From positions 62,001 to 126,000 of the forward strand of contig NZ_JBAJHU010000010.1 in assembly GCF_036867415.1 (NCBI RefSeq): 64,000 nt of DNA, read 5' to 3'. The notes under the pieces are model-generated. The model was not told where the DNA came from and did not search any database. It saw only the letters and a program-made list of their open reading frames with translations. This document shows, one piece after another, positions 42,628-50,910 of the stretch (its first letter is position 1; every line of letters starts with the position of its first letter). The translations under genes and the position numbers were made by a program. The DNA is from Rossellomorea sp036867415. GTDB taxonomy: Bacteria; Bacillota; Bacilli; Bacillales; Bacillaceae_B.

Positions 42628-43208
42628 ATAATGAGTCCTTTCTTCTTGAGCAGAAAGAAGATAAGAAACTGGGAATGTGGTTCTTCATCGCAGCGGAGAT
42701 CGTCATCTTTGCCTCTTTATTCGGCGTCTATCTGACCCTGCGCTCCCATACGGACGGAGGCCCCGCCCCACAGGAGATGCTTGAGCTGAAGAGTGTGATG
42801 GTCTCAACCGTGCTCCTGCTTTCAAGCAGTTTCACGATTTACATCAGCCATCAGGCAATCGAAGGAGAAAAGACGGGAAAAACAATCGTATTTTTAGCCA
42901 TGACTATGGTATTGGCAGGATTATTTTTATTCATGGAAGGCAGGGAATTCCTCCTTTACTATGAAAAAGGGTATGAGATGCAGAACAGTTCTTTTTTGTC
43001 TGCCTTTTACCTGCTTGTCGGAACCCACGGGGCGCATGTTGCCGCAGGCTTCATCTGGATGGGACTATTGCTCATCCACCTGAAAATGAATGGTGCGGCG
43101 AAAGAAATGCAGGCAAAGTTATCAGTGTTTTCTCTTTACTGGCACTTTGTGGACCTCGTGTGGGTCCTGATATTCACTCTCGTCTATTTATACGGGAAGG
43201 TGGGGTAA
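42624..43208 (+). CDS. ctaE: Cytochrome c oxidase subunit III
   Basis: A 194-aa membrane protein with five hydrophobic helices and the subunit III signatures KKLGMWFFIAAEIVIFASLF and YLLVGTHGAHVAAGFIWM, ending in YWHFVDLVWVLIFTLVYL. It overlaps the ctaD stop (ATGA) and precedes subunit IV by 4 bp. Confidence 0.95.
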   Translation: MNNESFLLEQKEDKKLGMWFFIAAEIVIFASLFGVYLTLRSHTDGGPAPQEMLELKSVMVSTVLLLSSSFTIYISHQAIEGEKTGKTIVFLAMTMVLAGLFLFMEGREFLLYYEKGYEMQNSSFLSAFYLLVGTHGAHVAAGFIWMGLLLIHLKMNGAAKEMQAKLSVFSLYWHFVDLVWVLIFTLVYLYGKVG

Positions 43209-43212
43209 CATC

Positions 43213-43479
43213 GTGAATAAATCAGCACTTTTCTTCCTTTACATGATCGTCATCGGCACTGCCCTCGGCGGATATATTCTGATTGAATATGGCAGGAAGC
43301 TTTTTTCCCCATCAGCCATCCTGCTGATGATCCTGGCTCTTGCCGCCATTTCTATTTTCGTTCAGCTGTCGACCCTTATGAGGGCGCATCCTCCTTTGAA
43401 CAAATGGAAATGGCTGTCTTTATCAAGCGGGCTTATCGTCGGAGGTCTCGCGGTTTTATATCTACTTTTACTCGAATAG
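43213..43479 (+). CDS. ctaF: Cytochrome c oxidase subunit IV-like small membrane protein
   Basis: An 88-aa protein with three hydrophobic helices starting at GTG 43213. Its place after subunit III and its size equal ctaF of Bacillus caa3 operons, but the sequence is poorly conserved, so the assignment rests on context. Confidence 0.7.
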   Translation: MNKSALFFLYMIVIGTALGGYILIEYGRKLFSPSAILLMILALAAISIFVQLSTLMRAHPPLNKWKWLSLSSGLIVGGLAVLYLLLLE

Positions 43480-43490
43480 GAGGAATATAA

Positions 43491-45083
43491 ATGGATGGTA
43501 TTTCAATTTTAATAGGCATTCTTCTAACTCTAATTGCCCTTGTAATCCTGTTTCCTGCAGGAATGATCCTTTATATCATGTTCAAAGATGAGAAGCAGGA
43601 AGAACATGCTGTATTACGAAACTTTCCGATTCTCGGAAAAATGAGATATATTTTAGAAAAAATCGGACCGGAAATGCGGCAGTATTTTTTCCTGAACGAT
43701 AATGAAGGGAAACCGTTTTCAAGAAATGAATATCAGCAAACCGTTTTATCCGGAAAATATAAATCCCGCATGCTCGGCTTCGGATCGGAACGCGATTTTG
43801 AGCGTGAAGGCTACTATATCCGGAATGCTTTATTCCCAATCCAGCGCGATGAACTGCGCGTCGACAACAGCGAAAAAATAAAGTCGAAGGTTTACAAAAT
43901 CGATAAGGACAATTTATTCAGGCGAAAAGAGCACCGGGAAGAGGCAGAAGTCGATTCCTTTCTGCTAAGGGATGAAGATGCCCCCGTCATCGGGGAACAG
44001 ACATGCAGGCACCCCTTTAAAGTAAGGAGCCTTATCGGACAATCCGCAATGAGCTACGGTTCACTCGGGGAAAAAGCCATCACTGCCCTTTCAACCGGTC
44101 TGGCGCTGGCCAAAGGTACGTGGATGAATACCGGTGAAGGCGGATTATCAAAGCACCACTTAAAAGGCGGCGTCGATATCATCTGTCAAATCGGTCCCGG
44201 TTTATTCGGCGTCCGTACAAAGGATGGCGATTTTTCCTGGGAAGAATTCAAGAAGAAAAGCGAACTGAAAGAGATTAAAGCATTTGAACTGAAGCTCGCA
44301 CAGGGGGCCAAAACTCGCGGGGGACATGTAGACGAGGCTAAGGTAACGCCTGAGATCGCGAATATCCGCAATGTCGAGCCATATAAATCAATAGACAGTC
44401 CAAACCGTTTCAAGGAGTTTGGAACGAATGAGGAAATGCTCGATTTCATTGATGAACTGCGTCAGGTCGGCGGAAAACCTGTCGGGATCAAAATTGTTGT
44501 AGGGAGTACGAACGATATCGAGGAGCTCGCCTCCTATATGGCTGCCTCAGGAAAGCATCCGGATTTCATCACAGTGGATGGAGGCGAAGGCGGCACGGGG
44601 GCTTCCTATCATGAATTGGCTGCTTCTACAGGCGTTCCGATCAAATCGGCACTTCCTTTTCTCCATGACACGCTCATCCAACACGGCATTCGTGACAAAG
44701 TGAAGATATTCGCCTCTGGAAAGCTGCTGACACCTGACAAGGTCGCATTCGCTCTCGCACTTGGCGCTGACTTTGTGAATATCGCTAGAGGCCTGATGTT
44801 TTCTGTCGGCTGCATCCAGGCACAGGTATGTCATACCAATAACTGCCCGGTAGGTGTCGCGACCACAGACAATAAACTTCAGAAAGCTCTGATTGTAGAA
44901 GAAAAATCATTCCGTGTCTGCAACTACATGCTCTCCCTGCGCGAAGGATTATACAATCTCTCAGCCGCCGCCGGGGTGGATACACCAATAAAACTATCAC
45001 GGGAGCATATCGTCTACCGAGACAAGGACGGACGCCTTTATCCCATGAATCCCGAAACAAGCCAGGAATTACAGCAAGCATGA
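43491..45083 (+). CDS. yerD: FMN-binding glutamate synthase-like protein (YerD-like)
   Basis: A 530-aa protein with one N-terminal transmembrane helix followed by a glutamate-synthase FMN/Fe-S barrel: SAMSYGSLGEKAITALSTG, GEGGLSKHHL, a flavin-binding ITVDGGEGGTGASYHELA, and the 3Fe-4S cysteine cluster CIQAQVCHTNNCPVG. It lacks the glutaminase and ammonia-channel domains, as in B. subtilis YerD, whose reaction is unknown. As the last gene of the ydaP-cta operon (11 bp spacing) and membrane-anchored, it may pass electrons to quinone (inference). Confidence 0.87.
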   Translation: MDGISILIGILLTLIALVILFPAGMILYIMFKDEKQEEHAVLRNFPILGKMRYILEKIGPEMRQYFFLNDNEGKPFSRNEYQQTVLSGKYKSRMLGFGSERDFEREGYYIRNALFPIQRDELRVDNSEKIKSKVYKIDKDNLFRRKEHREEAEVDSFLLRDEDAPVIGEQTCRHPFKVRSLIGQSAMSYGSLGEKAITALSTGLALAKGTWMNTGEGGLSKHHLKGGVDIICQIGPGLFGVRTKDGDFSWEEFKKKSELKEIKAFELKLAQGAKTRGGHVDEAKVTPEIANIRNVEPYKSIDSPNRFKEFGTNEEMLDFIDELRQVGGKPVGIKIVVGSTNDIEELASYMAASGKHPDFITVDGGEGGTGASYHELAASTGVPIKSALPFLHDTLIQHGIRDKVKIFASGKLLTPDKVAFALALGADFVNIARGLMFSVGCIQAQVCHTNNCPVGVATTDNKLQKALIVEEKSFRVCNYMLSLREGLYNLSAAAGVDTPIKLSREHIVYRDKDGRLYPMNPETSQELQQA

Positions 45084-45086
45084 CCG

Positions 45087-45130
45087 AAGGCCCGTCCCGC
45101 ACTGCATTAAAGTGCGGGACGGGCCTTTAA
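45087..45130 (+). terminator. Terminator of the ydaP-cta-yerD operon
   Basis: AAGGCCCGTCCCGCACT (45087-45103) pairs with AGTGCGGGACGGGCCTT (45111-45127), a 17-bp stem. It begins 3 bp after the yerD stop and has the GGGACGGGCC core shared with three other terminators. Confidence 0.85.
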
Positions 45131-45209
45131 CTTTCGTATGTAATGTCACTGATTCCGTCAAAAAATATGGTAAAATATTGAATAGATGATAACGAAAGAA
45201 GTGATAGAT

Positions 45210-45689
45210 ATGAAAGATAATATAGAAGCGATCATCCTTCACCATGAAGAAATGATTCAATGGGTGAAGTCTTTGAACAATCTTCCGGCAGAGGAATGGT
45301 TTCGTCCTCTCGATGAAAACAAGTGGAGTATCGCAGAGATCATCAGCCATTTCGGACCTTGGGATGATTTTGTCGTGAACATGAGGCTGCCTTATCTGGG
45401 AAACAGCGAACCGCTCCCGAAAGCGCCGGATCCCCAGAACCTGAATGAACAGTCCTCATCGAGAGCCCGCTCTACTGAACAAGCCACTGTCATCCAATCG
45501 TTCATCGACTCCCGAAACCGGTTATTAACGGGCATCAGCGAAATCCGGGAAGGATCCTGGGGGCAAACGTTCAAACTTGGTGAAAAAAAATTAACCCTTT
45601 CCAGATATCTGGAAGGACTCGCCGATCATGACCTTCACCATAGGACACAGATTGAACAGGCCACGAACCGAAAGAACGCTCAGATCTGA
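45210..45689 (+). CDS. DinB family protein
   Basis: A 159-aa DinB/YfiT four-helix protein from ATG 45210 (AAGAAGTGA upstream). Metal-ligand histidines lie in WSIAEIISHFGPWDDF and GLADHDLHHRTQIE. Members are thiol S-transferase-like or unknown. Ends in a palindromic terminator shared with the convergent GNAT gene. Confidence 0.82.
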   Translation: MKDNIEAIILHHEEMIQWVKSLNNLPAEEWFRPLDENKWSIAEIISHFGPWDDFVVNMRLPYLGNSEPLPKAPDPQNLNEQSSSRARSTEQATVIQSFIDSRNRLLTGISEIREGSWGQTFKLGEKKLTLSRYLEGLADHDLHHRTQIEQATNRKNAQI

Positions 45690-45702
45690 TCTGAGCGTTC
45701 TT
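45672..45702. terminator. Bidirectional palindromic terminator
   Basis: A nearly perfect 31-bp palindrome, AAGAACGCTCAGATC-T-GATCTGAGCGTTCTT, straddles the 3' ends of the DinB and GNAT genes. Confidence 0.82.
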
Positions 45703-46264
45703 AAAAATAATCCTCCGCATTCATATAATACACGTGATTATCCGTCCACTTCCCATTCTCATGGATAAAGCCCTTTCGTGTGCACTCGTACTTCATACCG
45801 ACCGATTCGGCCAGTCTGATCGAAGGAATATTATCAAGGTTGATATGTGCCTCGACCCGGTGATAATTGACCTTTTCAAACGCCATCCTCAGCGCAGCCC
45901 GCACCGCTTCTTTCCCGTAACCCTGCTTCCAGTGCGTGTTGTTCAGCGTATAACCGATCCGTCCCCAATGGAAACTCAACCTCATCAGGGTGGAAAAATC
46001 GATGTTTCCAATATACGCGCCGGTATGTTTCAGGAACACCCCGAAAATATAGACCTCGTCATTGTTCATCATTTCATTCTGCTGTTCAACCATGTCACGG
46101 AACCAATATTCCGTACACTCACTCAAATCCTGCCATCCAAGATCATACTTATGCTGGGCAGGCAGCCTTTTCATATTCTCATTGAACCAGTTATAATAGT
46201 CACTCTTCATGAACGGTCTTATTATTAACCGCGGAGTTTCTATGCTTAAACTTTTCTTATCCAT
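45701..46264 (-). CDS. GNAT acetyltransferase, RimJ/RimL type
   Basis: A 187-aa protein: N-terminal TPRLIIRPFMKSDYYNWF (RimJ/L opening), acetyl-CoA loop HWKQGYGKEAVRAALRMAF near residue 130, and C-terminal HINLDNIPSIRLAESVGMKY. The group acetylates protein N-termini or small amines; here the substrate is not defined. ATG 46264 follows AGAGAGGTG. Confidence 0.88.
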   Translation of the reverse strand: MDKKSLSIETPRLIIRPFMKSDYYNWFNENMKRLPAQHKYDLGWQDLSECTEYWFRDMVEQQNEMMNNDEVYIFGVFLKHTGAYIGNIDFSTLMRLSFHWGRIGYTLNNTHWKQGYGKEAVRAALRMAFEKVNYHRVEAHINLDNIPSIRLAESVGMKYECTRKGFIHENGKWTDNHVYYMNAEDYF

Positions 46265-46327
46265 GGAGGCACCTCTCTTCAGGGCAATTGGCCATTCCCT
46301 CTAATTATAGCAGTTTATCAGCAGAAT

Positions 46328-46819
46328 CTAGTCGATCCTCTCAATTTCTATCACTTTCGTAAAAGGAAAACCGAAATACGTGTATTTGACTGTTACAGAA
46401 TCTATCTTCTGAAAATGCTCAAGCGCCAATCCATAGTGGCGGATCGCACTCCTGTTATCCTGTTCCTCCAGTTGTATGGCCTCTTCACGGCTGTAGCCCG
46501 TCTCTATATCATATTCGTGGATGTCATGAAAACTGATTCCCTCTATTTCCTTCTCCAATGCAAACATGCCGATCACCGCATTCGTCCGGCTGATACCCAA
46601 TTCCACCTTGGAAGGCCGGTCGCCGCCATTGACCATCACCTCAGTCAACTTCAACTTATGAAACCCTTCATTTTGAAGCTCCACCACCACGATACCCGGG
46701 TCATGCTCACTCCACCCAGACTCTTCACTCGCGAGCGGCGGATTCATCTTTAAATAAAGTACCAGGCATGCCAGCAGCACCGCTGTCCCCCCGATCACCC
46801 ATCTCACAATCCTATCCAC
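46328..46819 (-). CDS. Membrane-anchored hypothetical protein
   Basis: A 163-aa protein with one N-terminal transmembrane helix (WVIGGTAVLLACLVLYL) and an extracytoplasmic beta-rich domain (SKVELGISRTNAVIGMFALE). The start GTG at 46819 follows GAGGTGAAG. No family recognised. Confidence 0.65.
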   Translation of the reverse strand: MDRIVRWVIGGTAVLLACLVLYLKMNPPLASEESGWSEHDPGIVVVELQNEGFHKLKLTEVMVNGGDRPSKVELGISRTNAVIGMFALEKEIEGISFHDIHEYDIETGYSREEAIQLEEQDNRSAIRHYGLALEHFQKIDSVTVKYTYFGFPFTKVIEIERID

Positions 46820-46910
46820 TGAGCTTCACCTCACACAATTCCTCCCTATCAGCCTACGAAAGATCCCAAAGGAACGTGCCTATCTCTATACTTGAAAAAA
46901 TTCCCTTTAA

Positions 46911-46943
46911 CGCAAAGAAGCGTCCCCTGCAAGGAAACGCTTC
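46911..46943 (-). terminator. Terminator of the 59-aa membrane gene
   Basis: On the minus strand GAAGCGT pairs with ACGCTTC and is followed by TTTG. Confidence 0.55.
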
Positions 46944-46951
46944 GAATCCGG

Positions 46952-47131
46952 TTACTTTTGAGACCACTTCTCCCACTCTTCTTCAAGCTCCTTCTCAATT
47001 TCCTCATCCGAAAGGGCGTGGTCCTCACTACTATCAAAATGGTTGGCGATGCGACCAAGTTTCACATTAATCATCCAAAGACTGATCACCACGAACGAAA
47101 TAATAAGAATAACAATAAAGTCCATAAACAC
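46952..47131 (-). CDS. Small membrane protein, 59 aa
   Basis: Too short for routine calling but well formed: GTG at 47131 seven bases after AAGGAGGGG, a transmembrane helix FIVILIISFVVISLWMINV, then an acidic tail (DEEIEKELEEEWEKWSQK) ending at TAA. A terminator follows. No family recognised; the layout is that of small regulators of membrane enzymes. Confidence 0.65.
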   Translation of the reverse strand: MFMDFIVILIISFVVISLWMINVKLGRIANHFDSSEDHALSDEEIEKELEEEWEKWSQK

Positions 47132-47251
47132 TTCGAATCCCCTCCTTACCTATTTATATTAGGAAGGACCCCCAAATAGACGGGGCTTTAAAAGTAAGGA
47201 CCGAAGAATTAATTTTCCACAAACCCTCAGAGACTATTGGTCTACAGAAGG

Positions 47252-47286
47252 CGGGACATGGGGTCAGGTTCATTGTCCCGTTTTTT
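47252..47286 (+). terminator. Terminator-like hairpin, CGGGACA stem
   Basis: CGGGACA (47252-47258) pairs with TGTCCCG (47274-47280), then TTTTTT. There is no plus-strand gene directly upstream. The stem is the same as at 33393-33413. Confidence 0.55.
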
Positions 47287-47341
47287 GAGAGCGGGATCCG
47301 GTGACTGCGGGGTAGTTTAGCCTGACGAAAACCCCTAAATC

Positions 47342-47530
47342 TGTGCCTGGCTCAAATTCAACCTTTTGTGCCAGGCACAAGTACATCCGATTGTGCCTGG
47401 CACCGCCATTCCAAAACTGTACCTGGTACAAATCCAACCTCTTGTACCAGGTACAATTCAATGTCTATGTACCTGGTACACACCAAGCAATTTGTACCTG
47501 GTACAGATTCACCCCCGCGTACCAGGTACA
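47342..47530. repeat. Eight 13-bp palindromes at 25-bp spacing
   Basis: Units start at 47342, 47367, 47392, 47418, 47443, 47468, 47493 and 47518, so the step is 25 bp (once 26). Units 1-3 read TGTGCC(T/A)GGCACA with one or two changes; units 4-8 read TGTACC(T/A)GGTACA, the last beginning with C. The centre base alternates T and A, so neighbouring units can also pair as hairpins. The 12-bp spacers (13 once) are unrelated to each other. The array lies between the 59-aa gene and the 3' end of proS, within a 450-bp gap without a gene. Spacers are too short for CRISPR. Confidence 0.92.
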
Positions 47531-47583
47531 CCCCACCTGCCAACCCATTATTCCATCCGATTCCAATGCCCGCTCATCACTAT

Positions 47584-49014
47584 CTAATAAGCCTTAGCCC
47601 AATAAACCATCTTCTCCGCATCTTTCCCGCAGCACACACAAGTATCCGACACACTCTCCTGCTCAAACGGCATACAGCGTGACGTAGCACCCGTTTCTTC
47701 CTTGATCTTATCCTCACAGGCAAGTTCACCGCACCACATCGACTTGACGAAACCGCCTTTCTCCGCCATCACTTCTTTGAACTCCCCGAAATTCAATGCG
47801 ACTCTGGTCATCTCCTCGCGATGCTCCTTCGCTTTCTCAAACAGATTGCGCTGAATCACTTCAAGAAGCTCTGGCACCTTCGTTTCCAGTTCCCCTGAGG
47901 GTACTGTCACCTTCTCACCCGTATCACGGCGGGCCAGAATCACCTGACCGTTCTCGATATCACGCGGCCCCACTTCCAGGCGCAGCGGGATCCCCTTCAT
48001 TTCATACTCATTGAACTTCCAGCCCGGCTTCTTATCGCTTGCATCTATCCCGACACGCGCCACAGCCGACAGTTTCTCCTTGAGGTCATACGCAAAATCA
48101 AGCACACCTTCCTTATGCTGTGCGATCGGCACGATCATCAATTGAGTCGGCGCCATGCGCGGCGGCACAACGAGACCGCGGTCATCCCCGTGCACCATGA
48201 TCATCGCCCCGATGATGCGCGTCGTCAGTCCCCATGAAGTCTGCTGCACATGCTGAAGTTTTCCTTCACGGTCAGTGAACTGAATGCCAAACGCTTTTGC
48301 AAATCCATCACCCAAATGATGGGACGTGCCGGATTGCAGCGCCTTCCCGTCATGCATCAGGCTTTCGATCGTATACGTATACTTCGCACCGGCAAACTTT
48401 TCTTTCTCCGTTTTCTGACCCTTCACCACCGGGATCGCCAGCAGCTCCTCACAAAGCTCCGCGTACACCTCGAGCATCCTAACCGTTTCTTCGTGTGCGT
48501 CCTCATCCGTTTCATGGCAGGTATGTCCTTCCTGCCACAGAAACTCCAGCGTCCGCAGGAACGGCCGCGTCGTTTTTTCCCATCGCACCACATTCGCCCA
48601 CTGATTATAGAGCTTCGGCAGATCTCGGTAGGAATGGATGATATTTTTATAATGCTCACCGAACAATACCTCGGAAGTCGGACGTACACACAAGCGCTCC
48701 GCCAGCTCCTCTTCACCGCCGTGGGTCACCCACGCGACCTCTGGCGCAAATCCTTCAATATGATCCTTTTCGCGCTGCAGGAGACTCTCCGGAATGAAAA
48801 GCGGCATATACACATTCTCATGCCCTGTTTCCTTGATTTTCGCATCAAGCGCATTCTTGATATTCTCCCAAATCGCGTAACCGTATGGCCGGATGATCAT
48901 CGACCCGCGTACACTCGAGTAATCGACCAGCTCCGCCTTCTTCACCACATCCGTATACCACTGGGCAAAATCCACATCCATCCCCGTGACATCTTTTACA
49001 AATTCCTTCTCCAT
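47584..49014 (-). CDS. proS: Prolyl-tRNA synthetase (archaeal/eukaryal-type ProS)
   Basis: A 476-aa class II synthetase without the YbaK-like editing insertion: motif 2 region WANVVRWEKTTRPFLRTLEF (Arg), motif 3 GLVVPPRMAPTQL, and the C-terminal zinc-like Cys set (MWCGELACEDKI, then CVCCGKD). It charges tRNA-Pro. This is the short type found in addition to, or in place of, the bacterial long form. The start ATG 49014 is preferred over GTG 49023 because GAGGG needs the spacing. A T-box leader with proline specifier precedes it. Confidence 0.94.
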   Translation of the reverse strand: MEKEFVKDVTGMDVDFAQWYTDVVKKAELVDYSSVRGSMIIRPYGYAIWENIKNALDAKIKETGHENVYMPLFIPESLLQREKDHIEGFAPEVAWVTHGGEEELAERLCVRPTSEVLFGEHYKNIIHSYRDLPKLYNQWANVVRWEKTTRPFLRTLEFLWQEGHTCHETDEDAHEETVRMLEVYAELCEELLAIPVVKGQKTEKEKFAGAKYTYTIESLMHDGKALQSGTSHHLGDGFAKAFGIQFTDREGKLQHVQQTSWGLTTRIIGAMIMVHGDDRGLVVPPRMAPTQLMIVPIAQHKEGVLDFAYDLKEKLSAVARVGIDASDKKPGWKFNEYEMKGIPLRLEVGPRDIENGQVILARRDTGEKVTVPSGELETKVPELLEVIQRNLFEKAKEHREEMTRVALNFGEFKEVMAEKGGFVKSMWCGELACEDKIKEETGATSRCMPFEQESVSDTCVCCGKDAEKMVYWAKAY

Positions 49015-49029
49015 ACTGGACACCCTCTT

Positions 49030-49250
49030 TTTTAAAAAATAAAAAAGCCCCGGTCATCATCAGGGACCATTTCTGGCGGTACCACCCTGATTCAAAGCAA
49101 AGCTTCACTCTCATACATGATAACGGTATTCAACCGCTGAATATTCAGACTCTGAGGCAGGTTCAAATGATTGTCGATAGGAGCCTCACACCACTCTGGC
49201 CCCCTCTCTGAAAAGACAGGTTCACTTTACTGATCCTCATCAATGTTTTT
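49030..49250 (-). promoter_or_regulatory. T-box leader of proS, proline specifier
   Basis: On the minus strand the leader contains the stem I AG-bulge region (GAGGATCAGTAAAG), AGAGAG at the loop, and TTGAACCTGCCTC in which CCT (49159-49161) lies at the specifier position after GAA. The T-box itself is AGGGTGGTACCGCC (49075-49088), followed by a terminator-like stem and TTTTTT. Uncharged tRNA-Pro should let transcription continue into proS. Confidence 0.88.
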
Positions 49251-49291
49251 TCATATAGTTTAGATGATTATATAGAGATTTCCATCTTGTG

Positions 49292-50521
49292 TCAATTTAA
49301 TTTCCACCCGGATTCAATCGAAGTCGTTTCAACTGGATTCACCTTCGATCTGCTCAATGAATAGACCATAAGGAAAACAGTGACCGTCAGCATGACAAGG
49401 GAGCCTGCCATCACAACTTCCCGGATGGATACGAGCTGCGCCCCTGCACCGATCAATACGGTTGCGGCAATGACGAGAAATCCTTCCAGCCAGCCATACA
49501 CACTGCTCACACGCCCCATCATCCCGACCGGAATCCGCTCTTGAATGAACGTATCAAACCCTGTTTGTGCAAAAGCCAGCGAGAAGGACAGCAAAGAAAA
49601 TCCAATGGCTGCTGCCAGGAATCCTTCAGAAACTGAATATACAATATACCCCGCCGAAACCATGACCGAGCCAAATGCGATCAGCTTCACATCCCGAACC
49701 TTGTCTGCAATCACGGTATTCACCACTGCCCCGGCAAGATATCCCGCTCCAGCAATACTTACCAGATATCCATACGTGCTGTTCGAAAGGTCGAGCACTT
49801 CTTTTGAAAATGCAGCTTCAAGCGAATCGACCGCCGCAGTCAGTACGATCATGCAGCTGAATAAAAAATACACCACCATCACATATATGCGGCGCAGGCT
49901 GAAACGCCTGACCACCCGCAAATCCTCTTTTATCATGTCCAGCGACAACTTCTTCACCCCCTCGAACGCGCCCCCTTCAACATCCGGCAGAAAAAGTGTC
50001 ACCACCCCCGAGAGTAACAACGCCGCTCCATTTAAAAAAATGGCCGTCTCCGGGGTGCCCACGATGAAAAGCATTCCTGCAATTGCAGGCCCGACAATGA
50101 ATGCACCGGAATCCATCAGACTCCTTAGCGCGTTGAACCTCTGTCTTTTCTTCCTCGGAATCAACTTCGTCATATACGTCATCGATGCCGGATAGAAGAC
50201 CGCGCTGCCCATATTGATGACGAACACAACCGCGTATACCATCGGGAGTGATGAGATGAGCGGCAGCACAGCAACCAAGACCGCCCTGAATACATCCAGA
50301 AACACCATCAACCTCCGCTTATTCAACCTGTCAATCAAACTCCCTGCCCATGCATTCGTAAACAGCGCTGCCAGCGGCTTCAGTACATAAAGAATCCCGA
50401 CCGCAAGCGCCGACCCCGACTCATTCAGCACGATCAAGTTAAGCGCAATCAAGAAAATCCATGCACCTACATTCGACAATCCAATCCCCATCAATAGCAG
50501 CAGCGAATCCTTCCATTTCAT
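49292..50521 (-). CDS. MFS transporter behind a T-box
   Basis: A 409-aa MFS_3 (EntS/macrolide-efflux-like) protein with twelve helices, motif-A loop GSLIDRLNKRRLMVFLDVFR between helices 2 and 3, and a second SVYGWLEG region in the C-terminal half. ATG 50521 follows GGGGAGG. Efflux is usual in this group, but a T-box with a proline-type specifier lies in the 350-bp leader. This suggests it responds to tRNA-Pro charging and may move proline, a proline peptide or an analogue (inference). It sits directly upstream of proS with a separate T-box. Confidence 0.85.
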   Translation of the reverse strand: MKWKDSLLLLMGIGLSNVGAWIFLIALNLIVLNESGSALAVGILYVLKPLAALFTNAWAGSLIDRLNKRRLMVFLDVFRAVLVAVLPLISSLPMVYAVVFVINMGSAVFYPASMTYMTKLIPRKKRQRFNALRSLMDSGAFIVGPAIAGMLFIVGTPETAIFLNGAALLLSGVVTLFLPDVEGGAFEGVKKLSLDMIKEDLRVVRRFSLRRIYVMVVYFLFSCMIVLTAAVDSLEAAFSKEVLDLSNSTYGYLVSIAGAGYLAGAVVNTVIADKVRDVKLIAFGSVMVSAGYIVYSVSEGFLAAAIGFSLLSFSLAFAQTGFDTFIQERIPVGMMGRVSSVYGWLEGFLVIAATVLIGAGAQLVSIREVVMAGSLVMLTVTVFLMVYSLSRSKVNPVETTSIESGWKLN

Positions 50522-50574
50522 CCTGCATTCCTCCCCGCAATCTTTTTCAATCCCTGCCCCTCACTGCTATAAAG

Positions 50575-50860
50575 AAGCCAATAAAAAAAATCCCACCCCC
50601 AAGACAGATCAGTCTTGGGGGCGAGATTCGATCGCGGTGCCACCCCAGTTCATCAATATGTTGCCATATCAACCTTTTCGGGTACTGCATAAACAGCCTA
50701 TACCCTAGCTCTATAACAGGAGCTCCTGTCACACCATCCCACTAAAAAGTTCCGATGTGCAGCTCAGAGTCTTGGTTCACCGTCAGCCCCCCTGCCCTTT
50801 TTCAGCTTCCAGGGCTCTCTGTCGAAGAATTCTGCCGGCTACTCTTCTCGTCATCGCATT
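50575..50860 (-). promoter_or_regulatory. T-box leader of the MFS gene, CCA (proline) specifier
   Basis: On the minus strand: stem I start GATGACGAGAAGAGTA, AGAGAGCCCTGG, then GGTGAACCAAGACTC, in which CCA (50773-50775) occupies the place held by CCT in the proS leader. The T-box GGGGTGGCACCGCG is at 50633-50646. A strong terminator, CCCCCAAGAC/GTCTTGGGGG with TTTTTTTT, spans 50589-50621. Specifier assignment is by alignment to the neighbouring leader. Confidence 0.85.
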
Positions 50861-50910
50861 TGCTAATTTCACTTATAGTAGCATTCGATATTGGAAAAGT
50901 AAACCATATT

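Noticed and set aside
43491..45083. YerD-like gene as a true glutamate synthase large subunit
   Set aside because: It has only the FMN/3Fe-4S barrel; the N-terminal glutaminase and the C-terminal GXGXG domain of GltA/GltB are missing, and a membrane helix is present instead.
47343..47682. Overlapping open frames through the 25-bp palindrome array
   Set aside because: They translate the repeats (TWYK, CTWY, VPGT) in several frames at once, which shows periodic non-coding DNA.
48250..49035. 261-codon plus-strand open frame opposite proS
   Set aside because: Mirror of the proS reading frame with no ribosome site; proS has all synthetase motifs and a T-box.
49545..50195. 216-codon plus-strand open frame opposite the T-box MFS gene
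   Set aside because: Antisense shadow with no initiation signal; composition follows the reverse of MFS helices.
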